NCBI GenBank assembly: GCA_030704615.1
Contig: CM060732.1
Location: forward strand, 74,009,053-74,073,052
Direction of reading: 5' to 3'
Origin: Takakia lepidozioides
Lineage: Eukaryota > Streptophyta > Takakiopsida > Takakiales > Takakiaceae
DNA length: 64,000 bases
In this document: positions 1 to 11,473 of the stretch, piece by piece
Position numbering within the stretch: the stretch's first letter is position 1
Layout of the letters: every line of letters begins with the position of its first letter
The notes under the pieces: model-generated
The model's database searches: none
Seen by the model: the letters and a program-made list of their open reading frames with translations, nothing else
Told to the model about the DNA's origin: nothing
Made by a program: the position numbers and the translations under genes

Positions 1-91
1 CTCCAACTTCACTTTGCCTGACTTCTATAAGTTTTCAGTCTGATCTTAAACTCTTATATCAATGGCATGTTCCTAGCACTAGTGGAAAGAC

Positions 92-457
92 ATGTATGCC
101 CATAGTTGTGCCAGAAACTCAACTTTAATTCATGCTCTTGTTAATGTAACCATTCCTGCCATGACCCAAGCTGTGGTTAAATCAGGCCTAGCCTTTTTGT
201 GTCATGTAGCTCATTTTTTTGAAGTAGAAGGATGGCGAAGACTCACTGCTCTCAAGCATTGTTTAGTTGTCACTGGTGTAATTGATAGGGGATATAGACA
301 TGAAGTGAAGTTGCTAATTGCTAATCTTGAACGCTTTCATGTGACCATTAAGAAAGGCCAAGTCCTTGCTCGCATTACGGCCTTACCAATTGCAGAACTT
401 CAAGAGGTCCAGGCTGGTTTTGGACTAGAGGCCTGGGGATTCAACATGGTCCCATAG
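92..457 (+). pseudogene. dUTPase-like domain of a degraded Ty3/gypsy element
   Basis: The 121-residue frame reads like a trimeric dUTPase. It has a VTIPAMTQAVVKSGLAF stretch (the strand before motif 2), LTALKH where family members have an SSLALKH-type motif 2, and GVIDRGYRHEVKLLIANL matching motif 3 (GVID.xYRGEV). It also has FHVTIKKGQVLARI matching motif 4. The motif 2 arginine/serine pair is scrambled (WRRLTA) and the YRGEV glycine is now His, so activity is doubtful. A reverse transcriptase remnant follows about 140 bases downstream on the same strand, so this is probably a pol-encoded dUTPase rather than a host gene. Family assignment is from motif reading only. Confidence 0.6.
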
Positions 458-599
458 ATACTGTTGCTGCTTTTGCTGCAATAGTCCCGCTCCATCTCCC
501 TGATCTCAGCCCCGAAGGTAAGAATGCCATCACTAATGTTTTTTTTCTGAAATTAAGCTAGGCACTTCTCTTTTATGAATCTAGCCAAAAGAAAGAAAG

Positions 600-985
600 T
601 TGAAATGCTTGTGGCTAAAAAAACTTGACATCTTCAGCTTGGGCCCTATTGATCTAGGCAGAACTTCCATTCTCAAGCATGATGTTAATACTGACGGACC
701 TCCTGTCAAACAATTTGCCTATCGTGAGAGTGTCAAGGAGCGTGCTATAGTCCAGGAAGAGGTGCAAAAAATGCAGGATGTTGGTGTTATCAAGCATCGG
801 TTTCACCTTGGGCCAGTCTCATTGTCTTGGTTGGTAAGAAAAATGGTTCCACTGACTTCAGGAAGTTGAATGAGGTCACCAAAAAAAATTCATATCCCTT
901 GCCTAGAAGCAATGAAACCTTGGATCATCTGCATGGTGCTACCATTTTCTCATATCTAGATCTTGCATCTGGTATTTTGGCAAGT
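600..985 (+). pseudogene. Ty3/gypsy reverse transcriptase remnant
   Basis: Two overlapping frames give the N-terminal part of a gypsy reverse transcriptase. The first (600-869) has IDLGRTSILKHDVNTDGPPV and an EEVQKMQDVGVIKH stretch. The second, after a frameshift near 830, has KLNEVTKKNSYPLPRSNETL and SYLDLASG. The normal family order is P(I/V)..R followed by DYR.LN..T..n.YPLP and FS.lDl.sGy. The catalytic YxDD part is missing, because recognisable RT stops at about 985 where a different sequence begins. It is an old truncated fragment that cannot be functional. Confidence 0.8.
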
Positions 986-1780
986 TCCTCTATCTTACAA
1001 GTACAAAATGGTGTTTCATTTTGGGTGGGCAAAGTGTTGAACATAATGCGACAAATATGCACACCCTCAAAATGTCCTGCTTCGATGTCTTTCCGTGGAT
1101 CAAATTCTTCGGATACTCCAACATTAGTAGCCAAATTGACATCATTTGCTTCCTTGTCCACTTCGAGCACTTCTTCGTATGACCTCTTACAAATGTAAGT
1201 GTATCATCATCGAAGTTCCAATCAAATACGACCATGCTTGGTGTTGTGGTATTTTGCATTGTTTTGCGTTTTTTGCGAGGAATTATAATGTCTGCAGGTA
1301 ATTTGAAATCATCAACATCAGTCTCTTCATTTGTTGATTCATTGATGAACTGACAGTTCGATGTTTGTAGCGTCGTTTGTGAGAATGTATGCGATTGACA
1401 TTATTAGGGATAATAATATCATCAATATATGTCTCAGCAACAACATTGTTGTGCCTCAACATCACAATTTCTAGTCACGTCTTCAATTTCTCCAAGTATC
1501 TGTGTTTTCGGCCACCGGATCATATGACAGAATTGATGCACTTTTCCATTGTATCCAAAAACCCTTCGTGAATTTTAGACTCCGGTACCAACATTTTTTT
1601 TATATGAACCGCAACATCATGTGGCTCAAAACAAACCAGTAATCCTTTTGCAACGATAACGCTATCAGTGATTATCAATTTAACAAGCTTAATTCTACGA
1701 TCTGTACAAAACATTGACTTATTTATTAGTATATTTTCATAGTAACAAGTTATTTTACAGATATTAAATTCATGCAACTT
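986..1780 (-). other. Unassigned coding-like remnant, possibly transposon-derived
   Basis: Several short minus-strand frames (around 925-1,170, 990-1,259 and 1,520-1,777) follow the RT breakpoint. The frame at 1,520-1,777 contains VIVAKGLLVCFEPHDVAVHI. This faintly recalls the C-terminal part of plant En/Spm-associated proteins (I.a.G.v...DP..vV). No frame is long and none carries a decisive motif. It could equally be unrelated decayed sequence. Confidence 0.2.
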
Positions 1781-2334
1781 TCAGTTTAGTAGCTATAACT
1801 CTTGAGTTTTGTTATTCATAAAAAGATAAGAGTAACATTTCAACATATGTTAGGATGTAGGGTGTTTATATTGTGTACATATCAATAACCATAGTGCATG
1901 ATTTATTGTACCTTACTTCATATATGACTGAAGTTCGAACATAATTCATTTTATGACCAAATAACAATTTAATTTTAATAAATATTATTTGTAACATTAA
2001 TCTAACCAATTCTACATATATGTCATACTTTACACTTCCAAAAGATCAAACAAAAAATATACTAAAAACTATCTAAGATAGACATATTATTTTCAAATTA
2101 TGTGAATGATTTTATAGTATGTGTATTTTTTAGTATTTCTAATAATACAAACATATTTTCAGGCAATAAATAAAATATCTATCAAATCCATATGATTTAT
2201 CAATATATATATATTTCCAAAAAAAAACGAAGGAGCGAAAGCCCACGAATTCAGGCCCTAGAGGAGGGGGAAAAACTAACCCTCTTTCATCATGGGCCCT
2301 GAGACCTACAGGACGATCAACGCCCAAGCAAATT
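1781..2334. other. AT-rich stretch without recognisable genes
   Basis: Strongly AT-rich DNA with no convincing open frame on either strand. Only the last 100 bases (from about 2,230) become GC-richer as the CCACGTGGC repeats begin. I see no RNA gene. Confidence 0.5.
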
Positions 2335-2955
2335 TTATATTGTGCCACGTGGCGCACAAAGAAGAGGCATCGCCAAATAAATTGATAAAATAATAAATAA
2401 AATTGATAAAAATTAAAAAGAATGGAGTTTTAAATTGTGCCACATGGCGCAGTGTGGTGCTCTGCTGCCACGTGGCTCAGCGCAGACAGGCGCAACCAGA
2501 AAAATATTTTTTACATTTGTTTTTAAGGAAATTATAAATAAAACTATTTTCTATCGCTGGCGGTGCCTCGTGACTCCGCCATGTGGCGCAAAGAAGACAG
2601 GCGCCGCCCCAAAAGTTATCATTTATAAATTAATTAATTGTTTTAAAGAAAAACAAAAAAACAAAGACCAAAACGATTTTCTATCACTGGCACATGGCGG
2701 TTCCACGCTGCGGGACGCGGACAGGCGCCGCCCACAGAAACAATAAAAATAAATAAATTTAAAAAGAAAAACCAAAATAATTTTCTATCGCTGGCGCATG
2801 GCAGCGCCGTCTGATCCCGCCAAATGGCGAGACGTGGACAGGCGCCGCCCGAAAAAAGGCCAAAAAACAATTAATAATAATTTTAATAAAAAAACCCATG
2901 TGACTGCACCATGTGATTCTGCCACGTGGCATGACGGGGACAGACGCCGTTATAT
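2335..2955. repeat. Degenerate tandem repeat with CCACGTGGC cores
   Basis: About five diverged units of 100-130 bases. Each unit has an AT-rich half and a GC-rich half. The GC-rich half runs TTTTCTATCGCTGGCG (near 2,549, 2,679 and 2,779), then a TG(C/A)CACGTGGC-like core, then GACAGGCGCCGCCC (near 2,598, 2,719 and 2,848). The core CCACGTGGC is itself a palindrome containing a G-box (CACGTG). It is intact near 2,345, 2,467 and 2,922 and mutated elsewhere. The short open frames across it on both strands are by-products of the repeat. Confidence 0.75.
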
Positions 2956-2976
2956 ATATGAAGAAATCTTGGTTTG

Positions 2977-3450
2977 TGGATGGGACATTGGTTGCGTCCA
3001 TAATGGTGCACACATGACATACCATTATGGTGCTCCATAACTGTGTTTTTTCTAAAATTAATAGTGGTCATTCTTTTTAGGTTCTTATGTAAGAAGGTCA
3101 ACCCATATGTATGCTCATTTGCAGCCGCCGTACAAACTTGGAGTGAAGAGAAAAATGGAGTATTGGCGCGAACGTCAACAACAAGTGTGCTTTTCAGGTT
3201 AGTGTTGTGGATGGGACGTTGGCTGCGTCCATAATGGCGCACAAATGACGTACCATTATGGTGCGTCCATTATGATGCTCCATAATTGTGTTTTTCCTAT
3301 AATTAATAGTGGTCATTCTTTTTTGGTTCCTATATAAGAGGGTCACCCCATACGTATGTTCATTTGCAACCGCCGTCCAAACTTGGAGTGGACAGCAAAT
3401 TGGAGTAGTGGCACGAACATCAACAACAAGTGTGCTTTCAGATTAGTGTG
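2977..3450. repeat. Two tandem copies of a ~230-bp unit
   Basis: The stretch from about 2,977 to 3,206 is repeated from about 3,207 to 3,450. Shared landmarks are GGATGGGAC(A/G)TTGG, AATTAATAGTGGTCATTCTT, CATTTGCA(G/A)CCGCCGT and CAACAACAAGTGTGCTTT. The copies differ by scattered substitutions and a ~15-base insertion (GCGTCCATTATGATG) in the second. No protein is conserved between copies. Confidence 0.8.
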
Positions 3451-3830
3451 AGGGTATTGCGTACGCGACAACCTGTAGTTTGCATTGTGGATTTTTATTG
3501 TTTTGTGTTATGTCATTGTATGTTATTGCAATAAGGAGAATATAAAAAAGGAAGAAAGAGCATTGTCGAACATATGGGTGTAGCATACGCAACATCTGTT
3601 ATCAAATGAAAAATTATTAATAATACATGTTGACTAAGGGAGTATTGCGTATGCAACCACCTCTTTAGGGTTTAGGGTTTAAGATTTGGACATAATCACG
3701 AAATGTAAGATATTTCATTATGTTCATTAGGGTGTTGCGTACGCTACACCCTCATCTTCTAAATGAGAAAATAACTTGATAGACAGATATCGACGTCAAG
3801 GAATATAGGGGTGTTGCGTACGTTACCCCC
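3451..3830. repeat. Five dispersed near-palindromes around TTGCGTACGCAA
   Basis: Copies lie at about 3,451-3,474, 3,576-3,595, 3,638-3,663, 3,729-3,752 and 3,808-3,830. The best one (3,729) reads AGGGTGTTGCGTACGCTACA followed by CCCT, an inverted repeat with 12-base arms and one mismatch pair. The last two copies share a CTCATCTTCTA tail. The sequences between copies differ, so this is a motif cluster rather than an ordinary satellite. Confidence 0.7.
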
Positions 3831-4022
3831 TCATCTTCTACTTGCAGATAACATATGTAGAAGTGTTATTAGAAACATACCTTGAGCTATGTTGTCCACG
3901 TTTTGTTGAAACTCCATGAGTTTGAGAGGTTGAACCGCTACAGTAATCCATGTGAAATGAACTCAAATCGGAGGCGTAAGCCTCTTATACTGGTGGAATG
4001 TAGGTAGGTTGGTAGGTACTAT
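3831..4022. other. Gene-free spacer
   Basis: No open frame or motif that I can name lies between the palindrome cluster and the next minisatellite. Confidence 0.4.
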
Positions 4023-4187
4023 TTGATAGGTTTGTATTGTTTGATAGATATGTTGGTATTACTTAGTAGATTTATATTGGTTAATAGGTATGGTTTGTAT
4101 TGTTTGATAAGTAGGTTGGTATTGCTTGGTAGATTATATTGTTTGATATGTAGGTTGGTATTACTTGGTAGATTTATATTGGTTGCC
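4023..4187. repeat. Minisatellite with a ~40-60 bp TTGGTATTACTTGGTAGATT unit
   Basis: Repeated phrases TTTGTATTGTTTGATA, GTAGGTTGGTATTACTTGGT and AGATTTATATTGG recur three to four times in 165 bases with small changes. The 79-residue open frame here (leucine/valine-rich) is a product of the repeat. Confidence 0.7.
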
Positions 4188-4430
4188 AGCTCCACGGCGC
4201 CGAAGCCAAGGCGAACTGCTTGCTGCTACATGCGTGTGGTCGCTCTATTTCAACAGCTGTGAGCTCTCCTGATGAACTCTCAGGTTGGGGATACTTCACG
4301 AGATGCAGTCGCCCTTCAAGTGTCTTCTGGGGGTTGCTCTTGTGTATATGAGGCGTGTGAGTTAGATGCGTCCAAATGGTAGTGTTGAGGGAGAGACTTT
4401 GGATGGTGGTTATCGGGAAGATGTGCTCCA

Positions 4431-5039
4431 TCAACGCCTTTTGCTGGTCCCAGGGAGTCGACAGAGCATGGATGAGCTCGAAGGAGAGGGAAAATAAGAG
4501 CAGAGCAACAAGGTCGTTGATTGTATGTTACCATAGCGATTGGGTCGAGTCATGTTCTCGGTGGCCTTGGAATACTGCCGCTTGAGTATGTCTGTGTAGA
4601 CATACTTGGTCCGCGGAGGTATTGTGAACTTTGTGTTGACCCATGCGGTCGTAGCTGTAGGAGTACTTGAGGAAGTGGTGTCATTTTCTTCATTTGGACA
4701 GAAGTAGGTCCGCTTGGAGCTTGTTAGCGAATAGCAAAGAGCAGACAAAGCTATGACCTCTTTTTGTATTGCGATACACCAGAAAACATATATATTGTGA
4801 AACTTTCCAAAACTGGTTCCATTTGAGTAGCATGATGAGGCGAAGGCCATTATAGCAAACAGAGAGGTGGGAAAAGAGGGCAAGCTGCTGAGAGAAGAGA
4901 GGGAGAGAGGAGGTACAATGGCGGCTGAAGAGTGTTTCGCAGACGTAGTAGTCATGGATAGGATAGTAGAAACGCCTATTTGAAGGGTTAATAAGACTAG
5001 GTAGGTAGAAAACTGGCGGAACCCTACATGATTAGTCAT
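4431..5039 (-). CDS. Hypothetical 202-residue ORF
   Basis: The longest uninterrupted minus-strand frame of the first 6 kb. The first ATG lies at 5,039. The N-terminus has two hydrophobic stretches (FSTYLVLLTLQIGVSTIL, and a Ser/Leu/Pro-rich SLSSLSSLPSFPTSLFAIMA) that could be a signal or membrane segment. The rest is Ser/Thr-rich with no motif I recognise. It has no identifiable neighbour gene and lies among repeats, so it may be a chance ORF. Confidence 0.2.
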   Translation of the reverse strand: MTNHVGFRQFSTYLVLLTLQIGVSTILSMTTTSAKHSSAAIVPPLSLSSLSSLPSFPTSLFAIMAFASSCYSNGTSFGKFHNIYVFWCIAIQKEVIALSALCYSLTSSKRTYFCPNEENDTTSSSTPTATTAWVNTKFTIPPRTKYVYTDILKRQYSKATENMTRPNRYGNIQSTTLLLCSYFPSPSSSSMLCRLPGTSKRR

Positions 5040-5051
5040 GGCTAAAGACAC

Positions 5052-6541
5052 TGCTCAGGCACGGATGTGGATACGACGGGAGGGCGGAGCTCCGCCGAGC
5101 TCTCTCACCGGCAGAATTAGAACGATATGGGACACAGACATGAATGAAATGGAGACTTTTTACTGATGAAGAGTATGATAAGTGGATGAAAGATATCCCA
5201 AATGTTGTTCCACAGAAAGGATAGAAACCAGACATGTCATATATGAAATAAAAGATGGTTGGAATTCCTGGATGCATCATGATATATTATTATGGATGTT
5301 TCTCCCTTATGATTTTCATAAATATATATTTGTAATATATGTACATATTATATTATAATTATGTAGATAAATGTCTGATGTATAGATAAAAGAGTACCCT
5401 CAAATACTTGAAATTTACAATGTTTCATGCCAGTGATGACAAAACTCTTCGCACCTTAGTTATAAGGTATTGATGTAAACTCAGAACTACCATCAACGAT
5501 TCTATTGCAAATATAATAAAAAAAAAAAAAAAAAATCTTTAGCCAAAGTCGACACAAACAAATATCATTTCACCATTCGGCTACAACATCTTATTGGAGA
5601 TACGTCATTTCAATTCTCCGACAATAAAAGTGGACAAGCCATTGTCCACTTTTAACGAATATATTTTTGAGCAGAAGAGAAAATCCCGGAAATTCCAAGA
5701 ATATTCCTAAAAAGATGCGATGACAAAACTAAAAAATGAAACTTGTGCTTACGTGAGCACAAGGCATGCGAAGTTGGATAAGTAGCATCCGGTCAGTGCC
5801 GTCTACATCAAAAAAATTCATTGCTTAATCCGGGGAAATATAGTCAAGTGCAGACCTAACGCTCGATTATCTTAGCAATACGCGAAACTAGAATTATTTC
5901 ATTCTGTTTCGCCCACAAAAGCATGGGTACGGACATACCGCAAAGAGCACATAACAATTCATTAGCAAAATAAAACAATCTCACGTCGTCTCCTATATGC
6001 AAAACCAAACACAACACATTTTGTTTCACCCACGAAACCATTGGATAATGACCTACGTAGCGATACTTAGAAATTTCGCTCGCAAAACCCATTATTTTGC
6101 TGGCAAAAACCCGATACCTTGATTTATTTCGCTACGGAAACCCGTTGTTTGCCTTATTATATTAAATTGTTCAATTATTGTATATTTTGGATGATATTGG
6201 TTATTGTGACTTTGTTTTTCCCTAATGTGTTATTTTTTTGTAAGATACCAAAAGCTGTAGATATGTGGAACTTGGAGCTTGAAGATATACATTACGGGTG
6301 CCTATTTTCATTCGGGTTTAGGGTTTAGGGACATAATTAGGGACATAATAGGACAGAGATGGGCACAGAAATAGGTACACAACTAACATTTTTTTTCGCT
6401 ATTTTGGACCCTATTCGCATGAATTCTATTTCCGTGAAAACATATATACCCTATTGTCGTGTTTTTGTGCTCATGCCTACGTTTTCCTGTGCTCACGCCA
6501 TTTGTGCTCACCGGTGTGCTCACAACCCCCTGAAAAGGATA
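5052..6541. other. Gene-free stretch upstream of the chromovirus
   Basis: Mostly AT-rich. It contains a run of about 19 A at 5,518-5,536 and a two-unit telomere-like TTTAGGG stretch near 6,313. Short open frames show no family resemblance. The last five bases before the LTR (6,542-6,546, GTACC) are the left target-site duplication of the next element. Confidence 0.5.
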
Positions 6542-6546
6542 GTACC

Positions 6547-7166
6547 TGTCACGAACATAGCCTAGAGGAACTTACCAGGAGTAAATACCAGAAGTTATCA
6601 AGTTACCATGTTACCGAAAATTACCATGACTTATCGTGATCTATCATGATCTACCATAATTTACCATTACTTATCAAGTTACCGAGAGTTTACCAAATTA
6701 TCAAGAGTAACTTGAAAAACTGCTCAGGAAGCTTCTTTTGGATGAAACTTCTCCATCAAGATACCTCATTTGTTTAAGGAAGCTTCTCCATCAAGAAACA
6801 TTTATTTAACCTTGGAAACTTCTCCAGCAAGAAATCTCCATAGGGGAAGCTTCTTAGTAGCCAGTATATATAGAAGGCGAGACTGGACACTCTTCAGTCT
6901 CGCCAACACCAGTTCAAGCTACTCTTGTTTCCAGTTCCCAGTACTCTAGCCCAGAATCCAGTATCTGATACTCCAGTCCAGTTTCCAGCATTCCAGTATT
7001 CAAGTTGTGTTCCAATATATTGTACTCTTGTTTATTGTTATAAAGATCGTCTTGATTCATATTTACTCATCATGCATTCGGCCACGCCGACCTTGATTTC
7101 TTGTCTAGTCTTGTACCTCTAGTCTGATCTCTTGTTTGTGTTCAGTCATGTTCTCGTTCTTTGACA
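6547..7166 (+). repeat. Left (5') LTR of chromovirus 1
   Basis: 620 bases, TG...CA. The first ~170 bases are rich in TTACC/TTATC words. A TATA box (TATATATA, 6,865-6,872) is followed by repeated CCAGT words and the LTR end near TTTGACA. The right LTR matches it across its whole length with indels. The primer site just downstream (GTTTGGCGAGACT...) is not the usual initiator-Met type. Confidence 0.93.
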
Positions 7167-7204
7167 GTTTGGCGAGACTAAAGTTTGTTTCTTAGTTAGT
7201 TAAG

Positions 7205-8612
7205 ATGGAAGACACATTTGCGGAAATGGTCGCCACATTGCAGAGTCTTCAGCTCTAGATGCAAGAACTTCCTACCTCTACCGCCCAATCGCAAGCTGAT
7301 CAGTCTCAAGATCTTGGCAACGCTCTCCACAATTTGCAACAACAAATTTTAGAGTTAAAGGAGTCGAACAATGGATCTTCAACTATACGAGTATCTACTG
7401 CAACAGCTCATACTACAATGGTTCCTCTTCAACAGATTACGAGAGAACCAAAGATCAGCATGCCCGATAAATTTGATGGGACGAGATCAAGATTTCGCGG
7501 TTTTGTTCAACAAGTACGACTGTTCTTACGATTACATCCACAACGCTACCCCGATGAAGGTATTCAAGTGGGATTCATGGGCACCCTTCTATCAGACACT
7601 GCCCTATCTTGGTTTGCACCGATATTAGAAAAAAAATTCGTATTTACTGTATCATTTTGAAGCATTCATGTCCGAGTTCACTGCAACGTTTGGAGAGAAT
7701 GATAGAGAAAGAGTTGTAGAGACAAAGATGTGAAATCTTCGACAAGGAGCACGTTCTGCTTCCGTTTATGCTGCCGAATTTCGACAACTTGCGTGCGATC
7801 TCGACTAGAATGAGAAGAGCCTCATTAATCAGTTTCGATGCGAACTAAAAGATGATGTAAAAGATTTGTTGCTGACAATGTCATACATGAGTACACTAAG
7901 CGAATTCATCACCCAAGTCATTGCATGCGATAATCGTTTGTTCGAAAGACGTCAAGAGAAGCGATCTGGATGGTCGACGACGCACCATGCTGTTGCTACT
8001 ACGGCACCAAACATAACGATCCATCATTCATCCGGTAATGATCTTATGCAGATTGATGCTGTCGGATTCAAGCCATTGACGCCACAAGAAAAACAAAGAC
8101 AGCGCTCGAATGGATTATGCCTTTATTACAAAGAAGATGATCACATAGCATTAAATTGCCCCAACAAGAAAAGATTCAAAACTTGGGGCACAACTCAAGT
8201 GTTCGATGAGGAGGTCGGAAAACGAATATGTCCAGTCACAGTAGGGGCTATGCGGCTGGACACCCCAAATTCCTCAAACAAAAAAAGTCTTTTTCTACCT
8301 CCAGACCTTGTACCTTGTTTCACAGTTCCAGTAAAAATCATGATGCAAAATCGAGATATCTCCGTAAAAGCACTTTTGGACTCGGGCGCTTCAGCGTGTT
8401 TTATTGACAAAGACTTTGCAAAGCAACATAATTTAATGCTCGTAAGAAAGAAATTCTTGGCCCCTGTTGAAGCCATCAATGGACGACCGTTAAATATTGA
8501 CCATCAAACTCAACCCCTTGAAGTGAAGCTTAAAAATCAAACATCACAGATTGTTTTCAATGTCATCCAGTCTCCAACAAATCATGTGATCCTTGGACTT
8601 CCCTGTTCATGA
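7205..8612 (+). pseudogene. gag and protease of chromovirus 1 (broken)
   Basis: The frame opens at ATG 7,205 but meets TAG at 7,256. It then continues in frame through a capsid-like stretch (PDKFDGTRSRFRGFVQQVRL) to a frameshift near 7,640. The second part (7,866-8,612) holds a decayed CCHC zinc knuckle, CLYYKEDDHIALNC, whose second Cys has become Tyr. It also holds an aspartic protease with the active site LLDSGASACFID at about 8,373-8,408. Frame changes occur again before the reverse transcriptase. Confidence 0.85.
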
Positions 8613-9908
8613 GAGCTACGAAGAAAGACGCGACATTTGGACTTTATGTGACTCCGATCAAAACCACAACAAACCAAGATATTTTGACATTACCCACTCA
8701 ATATCAAGATTTCAAGGATGTTTTCGAGAAGAAAAATGCATGCCAGAACATCGACCTTATGATTGTGAAATTGAGTTGCAAGAAGGAGCTCAACCACCAT
8801 TCGGCCCGATCTACAATTTATTTCAGACGGAGCTGGCTGCTTTATGCGAATACATTGATGAAAATTTGTCAAAGAATTTCATTCGACATTCGAAATCACC
8901 CGCGGGAGCACCTATCTTATTTGTGAAGAAGAAAGACAGATTGTTACGCATGTGTGTGGACTATCGTGGGCTCAACAAAGTCACTATAAAAAATCGTTAC
9001 CCACTACCGATGATTTCCGGACTCCTCGAACAACTTGGACGAGCAAATTTTTTCACAAAGATCGACTTGAGAGGAGCTTACAACCTTGTATAAATAAAAG
9101 AAGGAGACAGATAGAAAACTGCTTTTCGCTCAAGGTACGGACATTTCGAATACATTGTTAGTCTTTCGGTCTTACAAATGCTCCAGCAAATTTTCAACAC
9201 ATGATGAATGACATCTTTCGAGAATTTTTAGATGACTTTGTAGTCATCTATTTGAACGACATTTGGATATTTTCACAGAATGAAGAAGAACATGGTCGCC
9301 ATGTACACCTTGTCCTTGATAAATTGAGGGAAAAATAATTATATGCCAAGTTGAAAAAATGTATTTTCCACCAATCTGAAGTCGAATTTTTGGGCTACCA
9401 AAATTGGTTTAATCCACTCGATGATGGTTTGTATTTTCTTCTGATCCATACACTCCTTTGTCGGAAATAATGTATTCTAGGATTTGCAAATTTCTGTAGA
9501 ATCTTCATCAAGGACTACTCCAAAATTGCTGCACCATTGACACGACTCACATGGAAGGACAAATTTGTATGGGACGAGAAGGCTGACCAAGCACTTGAAA
9601 GGCTAAAGCAGACATTTACAACGGCTCCAATACTGGTACATGCAGACCCATCTAAACCATTCTTTTTGGAAGTAGATGTATCGGACTTTGCACTTGGCGC
9701 GGTACTCTCTCAATATGGTACAGATGGCCGTCTTCACCCTGTTGGTTTTCGTTCTCGCAAATTTTCCGCTGCGGAGATCAATTATGAAATCCATGACAAA
9801 GAATTTCTAGCGATTATCGATGTTTTTGAGGAGTGGCGTCATCTATTGGATGGAGCTAAACATCAGGTCACAGTCTATACCGATCACAAAAACATTGAGT
9901 ATTTATGA
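8593..9908 (+). pseudogene. Reverse transcriptase and RNase H of chromovirus 1 (broken)
   Basis: RT reads [33 protein letters not shown] and [12 protein letters not shown] up to a stop at about 9,091. It resumes in another frame with [11 protein letters not shown], where the catalytic YxDD box has become YLND. A further stop lies near 9,337, and the thumb/connection region near 9,390-9,530 is scrambled. RNase H is better kept (9,537-9,908): FFLEVDVSDFALGAVLSQ, the KEFLAI block and TDHKNIEYL, then a stop. Not functional. Confidence 0.9.
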
Positions 9909-9946
9909 GTGCTCGTGTTTTGAATTGACATCAAGCGAAATGGAGT

Positions 9947-11473
9947 ATGTCATTAGCAAGGTTTGATTTTATTATTACCTACCGTCCCGGACATCTTCAA
10001 GGAAAACTAGATGCTCTTTCTCGACGATCGTATCTTGCGCCAAAAGAAGGGGATGCAGTTTTTGACCAACAGAAATCCATCATCTTGAAACTAGCAAATC
10101 TCCAATTGAATATGCTATCCATGTTTACCTATGACGATGTAGAGATCATAAATGAGATTCAGGAAGCACTGAAGAGCGACAAATTTGCTACGACACTACG
10201 AAGCTAACTAAATCGACCTCGAGACAACCCATATGTTACAAACGACTTCGAATTCAAAGATGACTTATTTTATTTCAAGGGACATCTATATGTACCTCTA
10301 GGACCTACACGACTTCGAATTCTTCAAACATGTCATGATCTTCCGGCTGCAGGACATTTCGGCTTCAACAAAACAATGGAATTGATATCCAGGGACTACT
10401 GGTGGCCGCAGATGTGGAAATTCGTGAAAGAATTTATAAAATCTTGCGACACGTGTGCTAGAACGAAGGGACCACGACATTGACCTTACGGCCTTCTTCA
10501 ACCATTACCCATTCCCAAGGGTCCATGGTCGTCCGTGTCTATGGACTTTATAACGGACTTTCCAATTTCCAAGACCACCGATTCAATCCTTGTTATTGTA
10601 GATCATTTTACGAAGATGACACATTTCATTCCATGTAATAAGACGGTTCCTACCGCATTCATGGACTCCCGAAGGACATCGTATCTGATCGAAGACCACA
10701 GTTCATATCAAATTTCTGGAGGGGATTATTTCACATATTGGATACTAAGATCAACCTCTCTACAGCTAATCAACTATAGACTGATGGTCAAACCGAACGT
10801 GTAAACCAGATTTTGGAGCAGTATCTTCGCTGTACGATAAATTATCACCAAGATAATTGGACGGACCTTCTGTCGTTGGCTGAGTTTGTCTATAACAACA
10901 CTATACATTCTTCGACAAAGAAAACTTCATTTTTCTCCAATTATGGTCATCATCCTCGAGCAAACTCTTTCCATATGAAGACTGTTGGAAGCCATACTAG
11001 AGAAAATCTTGCTACTCATCTTGCTACGATTCACAAAGAGCTTACATTCCACCTCGTAGAAGCTCAAAAATAATACAAGGAGTATGCAGATCAACGTCGC
11101 CAACTCCAACCCCAGTTCAAGGTCGGAGATCGTGTGTGGCTTCTTCGACGAGTCATACAAACCTCGCGACCATCAAGGAAGTCGGATTATCAACGTCTGG
11201 GACCATTCAAAATTATTCGACAAATAAACTCTCACGAAATATACGGATCCATCCAGTCTTTCATGTTTCATTATTGCAGTTATATCATCCATCGAATATT
11301 CCAGGGAGAGTCTCCGTACCACCTCCACCAATCGAAGTCAATCAGGAAATTGAGTATGAAGTTGACGAAGTCCTAGACTCTCGCATCAAGTATAAACGTC
11401 TTGAGTATTTCGTACATTGGAAATGCTACGACATCATCAAACGAACGTGGGAACCTTCATCCAACCTCGCCAA
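9947..11473 (+). pseudogene. Integrase and chromodomain of chromovirus 1 (interrupted)
   Basis: After the RNase H tail (YRPGHLQGKLDALSRR) comes the integrase HHCC zinc region: TCHDLPAAGHFG and SCDTCARTKG. The core follows with [11 protein letters not shown] and [12 protein letters not shown] and several frame changes. At 11,136-11,473 lies a chromodomain: EYEVDEVLDSRIKY, then LEYFVHWKCYDIIKRTWEPS. This frame is cut at NLAN by the nested element. Its continuation NLANTSDKVQEFHQRYAAKP lies at 22,972-23,031 in the original sense, so the integrase tail is a clean insertion target. Confidence 0.9.
11462..11473. repeat. Left copy of the 12-bp direct repeat flanking the nested MULE
   Basis: CAACCTCGCCAA, identical to 22,971-22,982. 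Removing one copy and everything between restores the chromodomain tail frame, which is strong evidence for a target-site duplication. MULE duplications are usually 9-11 bp, so one or more of the 12 bases may be chance identity with the element ends. Confidence 0.85.

Noticed and set aside
3451-3830. CRISPR-like spaced repeats
   Set aside because: The genome is a plant, the spacers vary widely in length, the motif is a diverged dyad, and no cas genes are present.
6305-6330. Telomere repeat tract
   Set aside because: Only two TTTAGGG units; far too short for an interstitial telomere and common by chance or as a telo-box.
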